Assembly: GCA_015183035.1 (NCBI GenBank) | Contig: JACZZP010000004.1 | Coordinates: forward strand, 806,001 to 870,000 | Source of the DNA: Meloidogyne chitwoodi | Lineage: Eukaryota > Nematoda > Chromadorea > Rhabditida > Meloidogynidae | Direction of reading: 5' to 3' | Length of the DNA: 64,000 nt | In this document: in pieces, positions 37,174 through 48,500 of the stretch | Layout of the letters: each line of letters starts with the position of its first letter | Numbering within the stretch: position 1 is the first letter of the stretch | Notes under the pieces: model-generated | What the model was told of the DNA's origin: nothing | The model's input: only the letters and a program-made list of their open reading frames with translations | Databases searched by the model: none | Made by a program: the position numbers and the translations under genes

Positions 37174-37753
37174 AATTCCTAGTTGGCTATCCACCTTTAC
37201 GCAAATAACATTTGCAGTTTGCAAGCACTCTTTGCTTGGCGTTAGGAAAATTGCACGCTTATTTTTCCTTTATAGTATGCCTTTGGCACAGAGAGAAAAA
37301 AGGAAAATAATTAATAATAAAGTGACAATATGTTTATTTTATAATGATCAAAGATTATAAATTTTGGAAATGGCTTAGTTTATAAGTATAAGTACATAAT
37401 AGAACATTTTCATTAACTTCCAATATGTCTTTTTTTTGCCCAACTAATAATTCCTCGGATGAAAAATTCTGGATTCCATTTTACGACGAACAAACTCTCG
37501 ATACTGTCAAGGAAAAAATCCCAAATTTTATTTATTGAATATCTACAAGGTTTTCGACTATTGAAGACTACTTTGATCATTATAAAATAAATAAATTTTC
37601 ACTTTATTATTAATTATTTTCCTTTTTCTCTCTGTGCCAAAGGCATACTATAAAGGAAAAATAAGCATACAATTTTCCTAACGCCAAAAATGCAAAGAGT
37701 GCTTGCAAACTGCAAATGTTATTTGTGTAAAGGTGGATAGCCAACTAGGAATT
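37174..37753. mobile_element. Element with ~150-bp TIRs and TA flanks (Tc1/mariner-type MITE?)
   Basis: Left arm AATTCCTAGTTGGCTATCCA... and its inverted copy at the right end match over about 150 bases with few differences. TA flanks at 37172-37173 and 37754-37755 fit Tc1/mariner insertion. Internal sequence has no transposase. It separates the coding exons of SCR6 from its conserved 3' UTR block. Confidence 0.6.
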
Positions 37754-38274
37754 TACTAAATTTATTTAATTATTAAATAGTACTTCTTTAGAGTATAAAA
37801 GGTTTATTCTTTTTATTTATTGACATTCTTCATACTATAATTAACAATATTTATTTTTTTAGATAGGTATATTAAAATACCCTTATTAGTTTCATAATTT
37901 ACCAACTAGCAAATAAATATAAAAAATATTTAAAGTGGAAATATCAGTCACTTGAATGATACATGCATTAAATATTTTTTGTAATGTAGTAATTTAAAAA
38001 TTTTAATAATAACTTTAATAGTTACTATAAAAATATTGGTACAGATAATACGTAAGTATTAAAATTAATTTGGAAAAATTAAATAAATTAAAAAAACAAT
38101 TATAATAATAATATAGAGCTAAATTTTAAATTATTACTAATTTAAAAAATGTTGGCTTGGACAGAAAAATTAATTTTAAATTTTAAAAATATTTTACAGA
38201 TAAAAAATTCAGTGAATATTTAAATGAAACTTATGGCCAAGAATAAAAAATGATAAAAATTAAATAACAAAAAA

Positions 38275-38774
38275 TTTCTCTCTTATTAAATTCTTTTCTC
38301 TTAAATAACAAATTTTATTTAATTTTATTTAATTTTATTTATTTCTATTTTTAAATTATTTAACACTTTTGTGAGCGTTCAGCTTCTCCTATAAAATTCT
38401 CTCATTTCCCTTCTAAACCCCTTACTTCCATTTTTAATTTTTTCTTTTTAAAACTTTCCAAGTTCTTTAAGATTCGATCAAGCAGAGCGCTAATCTACTA
38501 ATTTTATTTCTTTTTCATAAATTTTTAAACTTTACATTAAAACGCGAAATCCGAGCTATTGTCGGACTGCTTTATATTTATCTTAAATAAATATTTAATT
38601 TCTTGGTGTTTTTTTATTGAATTTGGCAGATAGGATTTATTAAATGTGCCCCATTCCGTAGACTAATAAGGAACCCTTTCAAAATGTCCGAATCCAATAA
38701 ATTAAAAACTCATTAGATATGATTAGGGCTGTCAAAAATATTGAAATCAATATTTTTTTGCGAATTACTGGAAG
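38275..38774. other. Intergenic
   Basis: SCR-type 3' flank (AACGCGAAATCCGAGCTATT at about 38543) then AT-rich spacer; no gene seen. Confidence 0.4.
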
Positions 38775-39620
38775 CAGTGATTGGAATTTTCGATTTTGTT
38801 CATACTCATACTCATACTTCATACCGGTTAAAAAATTTGCTCATACTCATACTCATACCTCATACCGGCTAATTTTTTCCCTCATACATCATACTCATAC
38901 TCATACCTCCACTTTTTTAGGCCTCATACCTCATACTCATACATCATACTTTTCATACATTGAAATATTTTATTCCAATTTTTCATTGACATTTTTTATT
39001 TCTTCTGGATGAACTAATTTTAAGTGTTTAGCAAAATTAGGAAGAGATATTTATTTATGGCAGAGTTCGCATCAACAAAAATCAAAATAAAGGTACAAAA
39101 AATCTTATTAAAAGATCATAAGGTATAACATTTTCTTAATTAAAGTACGCTTTATTTAAAAAAATTTTATCCCTGTTCAAATCTATTTTTTCCCCGATAA
39201 GGGTTAAATGATTTTCAAGAACCGTATATCCAGTTAAATAGTTGGATTTTCGTGAAGGATATTTTTAAAACTTTCAGGTCATTTTCAGCGCCGCAGGCGA
39301 AAATTTTTGAAGTTAATCGAAATCTTGTTGCCATAAATTCACCCTTTTTAGCGCCGCAGGCAAAATTTTTTATAATTTATTGCCTTCTAGTTGCCAAAAA
39401 TTCACGTTTTTTTGGAAAAACTGCTCATACTTCATACTCGTACTCATACCTCATACCGGCTAATTTTATCATACTCATACTTGCACTTTTTTAGACCTCA
39501 TACATCATACTCATACTTCATACCTGCCATTTTTTTCCTACTCATACTCATACTTCATACCGAGGTATGAGTATGAGTATGAGGTATGAGTATGATTTTG
39601 GTATGACCTTCCAATCACTG
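38775..39620. mobile_element. hAT-type non-autonomous element, 846 bp
   Basis: Ends CAGTGATTGGAA in inverted orientation with perfect 8-bp duplications ACTGGAAG at 38767-38774 and 39621-39628. Subterminal regions are arrays of CATACTCATAC and CATACCGGCTAATTTTT. Two GCGCCGCAGGC motifs lie at about 39291 and 39352. No transposase. Related single ends lie at 30876, 41437 and about 45195. Confidence 0.7.
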
Positions 39621-39854
39621 ACTGGAAGCATGAAATGCACGAAAACTAGTAAATAAAATTTATAATTAATCAGTGTATTGACTTTTAAAATAAAAAATCA
39701 AGAATTTATTAAATAAATTTATTTTGTTTTAAAAAAATATAAATATATATACTACATAATTGGAATATTATTATTTTATTTATTTATTTCTTAATTAATT
39801 ATTTTCTTAATTCTTTAATATTTAATTTCATTCAAATTAACATTTTTAAAGTTT

Positions 39855-40778
39855 TTAAGGGTTATTTGAACATAAATGTGATATAGCCAATTTAAAACCT
39901 TCATTACGTTTATATTCTTCACAAATATCTATTTGTTTATTTTTTTCTAATTCTTTTATTATTTTTTCTGTTTCTTTAAGACATTTATTATCTCTATATT
40001 TAACAAAAGGTAATAATGCTTCAGCTAAACTCATTGTAACATTACCCATTTTTGTTTGAAATTCTGTTGTGTGAATGTCAATAACTGGCTCATTTGGAAG
40101 TCCTGATTTATTCCAAACGGCAAAATAAGCTTTCTAAATAAAAAATTTTAAAAATATATAAAGAGTCTTATAAGCTAAAAATAATTATAAGTAAAATATA
40201 CAAAAGAATTAATTAAATATTTTAATTAATAGATTCATTAATTATTTAATTTGTAATATTATTTAACAGTTTTTAAACTTTTTTTTTTATTTTATGACAT
40301 AAAAATTTAATTAATAATTAAATACCTAAATTAAATTAAATTAATATTTATTTTTATTATTTTACCTATAAAACTTAATTTCTCTGAATTATTTAAAAAA
40401 ATAAATTTAAATTATTTACCTGAACAATTTTACTTGCTTTAATTTGGTCAATAAAATAAAGACGAGCAAATTCTTTGTCTAATCCAATTTCATTAGCTTT
40501 AGCTTCAATTCTTTGAATAAAAGCATCTTCTTTGTCTGGATGATCAATTGAATGATTATTAGCAAATTCAAAAAGAGCAACTGGACGGGAAAAGTCCAAA
40601 ACTTGATTGGTCAAAATTAAAACTTTTTTGAAAATTTCTGAAAATTAAAAAATATTTTATAAATAATTTATTATTTAATTTAAATACCGTCTTTAACATT
40701 CTTTTCATTTTCTTTAGCCAAAATAAAACAATTAATAAAAGAAATAAATAAAATTATTTTGAAAACTTTATTTATCAT
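39855..40778 (-). CDS. cm: Secreted chorismate mutase
   Basis: Three exons on the minus strand: 40778-40688, 40637-40420 and 40133-39855 (195 residues). The N-terminus is a signal peptide (NKVFKIILFISFINCFILA). The mature protein has the AroQ-type all-helical chorismate mutase pattern. Key parts are LFEFANNHSIDHPDKEDAFI, the substrate-site motif RLYFIDQIKASKIVQ (Arg, Gln, Lys and Gln in the usual helix), KAYFAVWN, and a C-terminal helical half with Cys pairs. The enzyme converts chorismate to prephenate. Secreted versions are known effectors of root-knot and cyst nematodes, acting in plant cells on shikimate-derived metabolism, and are regarded as bacterial gene acquisitions. Introns show it is settled in the nematode genome. 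Length fits known nematode proteins. Confidence 0.92.
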
Positions 40779-41498
40779 TTTTTAGATTTTAATTAATTCT
40801 CTTTTAATAAAATTAATTTTAAAAAATTTTATAAAAAAATTTATTCGAAAAAAACTTTTTAATTAAATTGAATAACCTATGACTTTTTATATTAAATTTT
40901 ATATTTGAAACAACTTTCCTTATTTAAGCTAAATAAATAAAAATTATATACAAATTATTTTTTTTCTCGTGTTGGCTTTTTTCTTTTTAAAAAATCCTTC
41001 CTTCTTTAAATACAATAAAATTTTTTAACTGAATGTAGAATTTTATCAAAAAATATAAAAACGTGTCATTTTAATAAAAAGGAAATATTAAAAAAATTTT
41101 TTTAATAAGTTTTAGATGAAAAAGTTTCTTTTTTTATTTTTTAAATTTTTTATTCGTCATTCATTAAATATTTTTTAAATTTTAAAATATTAAAACACCC
41201 TATCATACTTTAAAAATTAAAAAATTTATTTTATAAAAATATATATAAATGTGTACAAATATTTATTAAATTTAATGAGAGATTAATTTTATTAAATTTA
41301 AAATGTACTTTTTAAAATAGGGTTCGTTCCCATAGTGGGGAGATGGATTTAACAGGGAACTGAGACGAGATATATTGTTGCCGAGGACGAACGGGGATAG
41401 GAGGAGATTATAAATTAACAGGAACAACCCGGGACCAGTGATTGGAATTTTTTGAGTCAAAAGAGCTGGACGAACATTAATTTACAAGTAGGTATATA
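40779..41498. other. Spacer between chorismate mutase and srt copy B
   Basis: AT-rich upstream region of the chorismate mutase gene. About 41320-41460 is a GC-richer repeat fragment ending in a CAGTGATTGGAATTTTT transposon end at 41437. No gene seen. Confidence 0.45.
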
Positions 41499-44243
41499 TT
41501 ATGTGACATTTCTTATTAAATTATTATTATTATGAGAATAAATTGGTGGTGGTGCATGACTTCCAGTAGTTATTGGATGAACAGTAACATTCATTCCAAT
41601 CAAAGATTTAATCATTCCAATACAATCACGTTGAATTGATTTATTTAAAGTTAAATAAATGACTGGAGGAATTCCTAAAAAAATAATTTTAGAAAATAAA
41701 TCTAAATATCTCTCACCGTGAGCATTCATCCAAGCAAACATGCCAATTATAATTAAAATTTCATTAACATGAAAATATTGCATATAAACATAAATTGAAG
41801 CTGCAGTAGCATTAATTAAACTAATTAAAAGGACTTGGGTAAATATCTTTTAAAAAAAATAAATTTAAAAATTAATTAATTAAAAATAATATTCTTTAAC
41901 CATTTTTTCTGAGTAAGTATTTTGATCAGTTGGTTGATTTCTTTCCTTAGATTTTGCAAGTAAAATAAGGTAAAAAGCAAGATAAGTAACTACTAACGTT
42001 ACCAAAATTATATTATTATGTATTGTATGAATTATATTCTCATACTGTTAAAATTAATTTTTAATATTAATTTTTTTAATTAATTAAATACATATATGTA
42101 CCAGGGATGCATATCGTATCGTATATCGTTATCGTATATCGTATTTTATCGTATTTTTGGGGTGATTTTGTATCGTATCGTATATCGTATCGTATTTTTT
42201 TCTGAAATAATATCGTATCGTATATCGTATCGTATTTTTTTCGGATTTTATATCGTATCGTATATCGTATCGTATTTTTTTTAGTTATTTTATATCGTTA
42301 TTATATTTTATAGGAAAAACCTATAATACTATTATTTTATTACATAAATTAATTTCCCCCATTGCTTTCTTTTGACTTTCTTCCTCTTTTATTCTTTATT
42401 TCTTTCTCTTCTCTTGTAAGGGAAGAAAAGAAATACTATAAGGAATGATTTACCTATAATTAAATTGGTTAATAGTAAAATACAAGTATGGTTAGGTGGT
42501 TAGTGTGTTAGTTTATTGTCTTGTCATACGTTGGTTAGATTCCTATTAATTTGCGAAATACCTAGAGGCCATTAATTATTGTTAAATCTTTCTTTATTTT
42601 GTTCGTTTTAAATTTTTAAGCTAGAAGAAAAATTAAATTCCTATATTTTTGATTGTAACGCTAAAAAAAGCTATTTTTAGCAACTAGATCTGATAATTTT
42701 TCAAAATTTTCGCCTGCGGCGCTAAAAAGGTTAAATTTTTGGTAACTATTGAAATAAAACTCAAAATTTTTCGCCTGCGGCGCTGAAAGTGTGAATTTTC
42801 GTAGATATGGAGCAGGGTTCCCGCCCGAAACCCGGCCTTTTTTCTTACCCGATACCTGAAATAAAAATATTCCAACCCGAAACCCGTACCCAAATTTTTT
42901 TGCACCCGCGACAACTCTGCTAGAGAACAGTGGCGCCGAGACATCTGAAAAATTTTCAAAATTTGTCTCGAAAAATCGGCCCGACACTTACTTATATCGT
43001 ATCGTATTTTTTTAGGAAATAATATCGTATCGTATATCGTATCGTATTTTTTAAAGAAATTATATCGTATCGTATATCGTATCGTATTTTTTTTCGGATT
43101 TTATATCGTATCGTATATCGTATCGTATTTTTTTAGGAAATAATATCGTATCGTATATCGTATCGTATTTTTTTCTGAAATAATATCGTATCGTATATCG
43201 TATCGTATAAAACCGAACGATATGCATCCCTGATATGTACATATATTATTAAATGTCTATTTTCGCATAACATTAGAATTTTGAATTTATTTATTTTTAT
43301 TTTTGTGTGAGTATAGCCAGGCATATCCAAATTAATAAATTTATTAACTTTATAAATTAAAAAAAAATCGAATTTTTCATTATTTTACTGATTGTGAGTC
43401 AAATCAGTCTTTATTAGTATGTATGTGAAAAAGGAAGGAATAATCATAAATCAACATAAAATAACTTTATAAAAATTACTTTAACTACTCTAAAATAGAC
43501 ACTCTCCTAAACAAATATCTCTCAAATATTATTTTATTAATAAACAAACAATTCCTTTAGTATCATCAATATAGTCAACATGTGGATTGAAGAACCAGCT
43601 AAAATAAATTCCACTAAAAGCTACTGGTTTTGTATAGAATGCCACAAGTATGCCATAAATTAAAGGAATTAACATCCAAATTACCAGTTTTATGCCTTTA
43701 AAAAATATTTAAAATTATTTTAACTTATAGAAATACCACTAAACAATTTATGTGCTAATTGATCAGACCAAAGTTCAGCACAACGATTTATTGCTAAAAC
43801 AAGTTCCATTGTAGATTCAGCAGACCAACAACCTTAAAAAATAATAAAATAAATTTAAAAATAATACAAAGTCCATAAGCCCCAGCAATATAAATTAAAC
43901 GAGGAGAAGAACAAAAAACATAACCAAAATAACCCAAATATCCAGTTAATAATCCATTACATAAAAGTGTTAACATATCAATAATACCAATTAAAAACAT
44001 TATTTTATAACAATGACTATTTGACATTCTTTTCCAAATTGATATCATACAAGGAATATATAAAATCTTTAAAATATTTTAAATTATTATTTAAATAATT
44101 ACCTCATAAATTGTTGATAAAGAAAAGAAAAATATTCCTAATAATTCATGTTTTCGTTTTTCCAAAGGTATTTTGTCAATATTATAAATACTACAATTAT
44201 ATAAACGTTCATATTCATCTGGTTTAAACAAATAAACATCCAT
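41499..44243 (-). CDS. Serpentine chemoreceptor, class srt-like, copy B
   Basis: Seven exons matching copy A one to one: 44243-44103, 44066-43868, 43832-43737, 43695-43550, 42044-41901, 41846-41717 and 41674-41499 (343 residues, all phases agree). Exons 1, 2 and 5 are nearly identical to copy A; exon 4 differs most ([20 protein letters not shown] versus [20 protein letters not shown]), and the cytoplasmic tail is shorter (HSHNNNN-type end after ITTGSHAPP). Intron 4 is about 1.5 kb because a hAT-type element sits in it (42102-43232). Expected to be a chemosensory GPCR like its copy. Confidence 0.88.
42102..43232. mobile_element. hAT-type non-autonomous element, 1131 bp, with TATCGTATCG arrays
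   Basis: Ends CAGGGATGCATATCG in inverted orientation with perfect 8-bp duplications ATATGTAC at 42094-42101 and 43233-43240. Both ends carry tandem arrays of a roughly 45-base unit built from TATCGTATCGTATATCG plus TATTTTTTT, about 190 bases at the left and 210 at the right, in opposite orientation. The middle contains a tRNA-like piece and two CGCCTGCGGCGC motifs. Lies in intron 4 of srt copy B; absent from copy A. No transposase frame. Confidence 0.75.
42483..42545 (+). tRNA. tRNA-like sequence inside hAT element
   Basis: GTATGGTTAGGTGGTTAGTG resembles a tRNA D arm/A box and TTGGTTAGATTCC a B box. No acceptor stem is visible. Probably a captured tRNA fragment or SINE. Confidence 0.28.
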
Positions 44244-45678
44244 CACTTTATATTTGATTTTTTAAAATTAATAATTATTTTTATTTATTTTAAATGACAG
44301 ATTTATTCAACTGAATAATTCAGACTTGTGGATATTGACTACAGCTATTATTTATTTTATTTACTTTCTCTATATCTCATTATGCTTATTTTACTTTAAA
44401 ACAAATTAAAAATTTTCAATTAAATAAATATATATAATTTAAAGGTAATAGCATTACATTGTTTAGAAGAATACAAAAAATATATTACCTATTATTTTAA
44501 TTTATAGTAAATGGCTACTTCATTTATAAAATAATTATTTAATTTGTAGTAATTATTGTCACGATATCGCAACATTTATATATACCTATTTATTTAAATT
44601 AAGTATTTTAAAAATAAAAAAGGAAACAAACAATTATTTAAAAGTTAAACTTTTGGCTATATTTAATAATTAAAAGATTTAATTTTAAATAATATAAATA
44701 CTTTTTATATTATTTTTTATTATAAATGATGTATTTCCTATAATTTTTAGTTAAAAATAAATTTTAAAATAATATTATCCTATCTAATAATTATATTTTT
44801 AAGAAAAACTAGTAAACTCCCAAAAATTCTATTCCAACTTTTAGCTAACTTAATGTTAGCTTCCAAAAATATTATTCACATTTCGATAAATTATATTTTT
44901 GTGCAAATTTATTATTTAATTGTTAATTTCTTTAGAATAATCGTTATTAAGTATTTTTGTTTAGAAATAAAGGTTTTGTGTATTTTCTTATACTCACTCA
45001 TACAAAGAAATTTTAATAATTTATTTTATGTGGTGATTGAAAATATTTTTGTTTTTTTTATTTTATGAATACAAAAATGAGTTACACTTTTCAAAAAATT
45101 ACTTTCTGAAATCTCTGATGAAAATCACGCGGCAAAATTTTTTCAAATTATGGAATTTGCATAATGAACGAATTTGCTTGGTATCAAAATCAATGCTTGG
45201 AATTTTCGATTTTGTTCTAATCATATATCATACAGACTAATTTTTGCCCTCATAAATCATACTCATAAATTTACTTTTTTAGGCTCTTACCTCATACTCT
45301 ACATCATATTTTTCATAGAGAGCAATTTTGAAAAAATCGGGATCGGGAAACTGTAGTTGAAAATATAAAGACTGGCCGAGACCTAAACTGGGAATTCCCA
45401 ATCTTTTTCATTCTGGTGACTCCAAAAAACAAGAAAAATGACTGGGGGAAATGGGATCAGACTTGACCCCATTTCTATCTCTATTTCGAACAGTTTAGCA
45501 CGGAGGACAATTAAATATTACGTTTTTAAAAATGTTTGTTTTAAATTATTTAACATAAATAATATTAGGACTTAGCTAAATATTTTAAAAATAAGTTTAA
45601 TGAAAATCAAGATTTATTAAAATTAAAACATTTTTTAAAATAAAATAAAAAAGTAAACTTTAAATATTTATTTAATCA
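44244..45678. other. Intergenic with decayed transposon copy
   Basis: No supportable gene; short frames here have no domain or splice context. About 45195-45330 (CTTGGAATTTTCGATTTTGT, CATATCATACAG, CATACTC) is a decayed copy of the left half of the element at 38775. Confidence 0.45.
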
Positions 45679-47176
45679 CTAACTAACTGGAGTCATATTA
45701 GTTAATTTATTATTATTATTTGTTACATTTATTGTTGATACTGCCGATTTATTTAAATTAAATAATTTTTTAATATCATCAAATGCTCTTTTATAAACTA
45801 ATTTATATTCTCCACTAAGAAAATAAATAAAAAATATTTAAAAATTAATTTAATAAAAACCTATTGAAGTAAAGAATAGGTCCAATAGATGCAGCAGCTA
45901 TATTAAGAAATATAGCAAGAAAATTACCACAAAACCAAATATCTACTAGTGTTAATTCAATAATGGAAAGTGAAATACAGGCAATAAAAATGTTACAAAT
46001 TAAATATCCTCCAATATTAACCATAACAATTAAAAATAAAGAAAGATAAACTTTTTTAATTCTTTCATCTGTTGTATCTGTTAAAATAATTTTTATTTAA
46101 AAAATATTAATTATAAATATACCTGTTTTAAATTTAATTAAAATTCCAACAATTAAGTAAATAATAATTGCTAATATAGTTATACAAGAATTAGAGTAAT
46201 AAAGATTTTTCAAAATATTTATTGGTGCTGTAAATAAATCACCTAAACCTCCAGTTACCATCCAATTTGGTGTTAATACTTTAGCCATATTCATTATAAA
46301 TAATCCATAAATTATATGAATTAAAATAAAAAAAAGATGAATAATTATATAATAAAGTTGTTTGAAGTTTCGATATCTTTAAAAATAAATATTTAAAAAT
46401 AAATTAAAAATTAACTAACTTTATAGGTATTAATATTGCTAATAATCTGTCAATACTAAGTGTAACAAACATAAACATAACACCAAAGAATCCAATCAGT
46501 GAAGGGGTTTGAATTAAAAGTGCTTGTTTGTATGGAATAAAATCCGTTCCAAAGAATATTATTTTAAATAAAAATATTATATGACTAATTTGATGAAGAA
46601 TTTCAAAAAAAGAAGCTAAAGCAAGAAGAATACCAGTATTACTTTTAATTGTTATATAATACTTTCTTAAAATATAATAATTAATTAATTATACAAATAA
46701 AATATAAATTTATGAATTTAATTCATTTTTGATTTTATTTCTAATGCTCACTCATGATCAGAACATATTAACTATATATTTAGAGGATTTATCCAAGTGT
46801 CACTAACTTCAATATTGCCTTTATTGTAATTTTTATTTTATTAAATTACTTATTATTTTTAGCCAATCTTTTAAAGATAAACAATAATACTTAATAAATA
46901 TTATTTTATATTTTATTCTTATATTTATTTTATAATTAATTTATATTAATTAACCTATATTTAGCTGTAATAATACATAAACTCATATTAAGAATTGTAC
47001 CAAAAAACGCTATTATTCCGAATATAAAAGCTGAAATAAATAAACATGAACGAAAATATTCATTTCTGATAGATTCCACATAAAGCTTAAAAAAGAAATA
47101 ATTAATTTAAAAAATAATAATATTTTTAATTAATTACAGGATTTATAAGTCCATCAATGTTATTTGAAGAATTCAT
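45679..47176 (-). CDS. Serpentine chemoreceptor, srsx-like
   Basis: Six exons on the minus strand: 47176-47138, 47085-46955, 46665-46420, 46376-46123, 46077-45861 and 45814-45679 (340 residues, all phases agree). Seven hydrophobic segments can be traced. TM1 ends in FFGTILNMSLCIITAKYR. TM3 is followed by the DRY-like SIDRLLAILIPIKYRNFK, the pattern of rhodopsin-like nematode srsx/srv receptors. TM7 ends SIGPILYF in place of NPxxY. The tail is Asn/Thr-rich. Likely a chemosensory GPCR. No close copy in the window, though the partial receptor at 62898 is of similar type. Confidence 0.83.
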
Positions 47177-48500
47177 TAAATTTATATAATTTATTATTAT
47201 ATGTATAAGTAAATATATTTTATTAATATTTTATGAATAATTTTATATGTAAAATAATTTTTTTTTAAATAATATTTTAAATATTAAAAAATTTAAATTT
47301 ATATTAAATTTCTTTTCAATAAAGTATTTATTTAAGTACTATAATAATAATAAAAAAATTAATTAATTTTTTAAATTAATGAATATCGCTTTTTTATTAA
47401 TGCGGAAAGTTTTAATAAATATATTAATATAATACTTTAACAAATAATTAAAATATAATAAGTACAATGTTTTATAAATTATAAAAAATGACGAATAATT
47501 TTAATAAATTTGAATACAAATTATTTAATTATTTTGATCTTGCATTTTTTCATTAAAAAAATTTTTGAAAAATTTTTCCAAATGAATGATTTGATTTAAG
47601 TATGTACTTTAATGTTAAAACTATTGCTAAGGCTATTATTTCATTTTTTCTGACAAATTTTCTAGATTACTTGATTATTCCTTATCATCCAATTTTAAAT
47701 GCGTGCAAGTATTTCTATTAGTTTCTGTATCCAATATTAATTTAAAAATAATTTTTCATTTTGTTTTCTCTTTTTCATTTCAAATTTATATTTTTTTTGA
47801 AAAAAAAAGTAAAATATATTATCTATTTTAGAGGTTAAGATATTTGACTAAAATCCCAAACTCTAATATCTTATTATAATTAAATATTTCTTTTTACACT
47901 TTTCAGACTTTTTTATCTTTATTTTTTTGTTTTATCATTTTCTTCTAGATCCGCATTTTTAGAATATCTATGTCCGAATCAGAGCTGTGCGAAAAAAAAA
48001 ATTATTTACGAAACGAAAAAGAAAACGAAAATTAAAAAAAAATTATTTTCGAAACGAAAACGAAAACGAAAAAAATAAAATGTTTTTTTCGAAACGAAAA
48101 AAAACTAGAATCAAATTTTTTAAATAATTTTCACTTCAAAGGCTTGATGGACAGATCAGTAATTTATGAAGAAATTTTAGCCTAAACAATATTAGGCTTA
48201 CAAAAATATAATTCTGAACTCGCCGAATAGTTAACAATAAAATATAATCTAAACATTATATATAATATTTTTTGAAAAATTAGATATTATGAAAATAAAA
48301 TTAAATTTAAGTAAATTTTGCTTTCCTTATTTATTCTTGTTAAAATACGAATTTATAAGAAAAAATTTAAAATTTTTGAAATATGTATTAAAAAAAATTT
48401 GTTTAATTACTAGAATATAACTTTAGCTTACTCGTAATAAATATAATATTTTATTAATATTTATAAATTAATTTAAAAATAAATTTTTTGAAAAAATAGT
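47177..48500. other. Intergenic, AT-rich
   Basis: No gene seen. About 47983-48110 starts CAGAGCTGTGCGAAA and continues with CGAAACGAAAACGAAAA repeats; it looks like one end of another hAT-type element whose partner end was not found. Confidence 0.45.

Noticed and set aside
42812..42932. Possible nested MITE (CAGGGTTCCCGC versus inverted CAGAGTTGTCGCGG)
   Set aside because: Ends match poorly and no direct target repeats were found.
42096..43330. Open frames rich in Ser-Tyr-Arg-Ile in the TATCGTATCG arrays
   Set aside because: Translation of tandem repeats inside a transposon with clear ends; not genes.
44853..45356. Three overlapping plus-strand frames of 60-71 codons
   Set aside because: Phe/Ile-rich frames in AT-rich DNA and a decayed transposon; no domain or splice structure.
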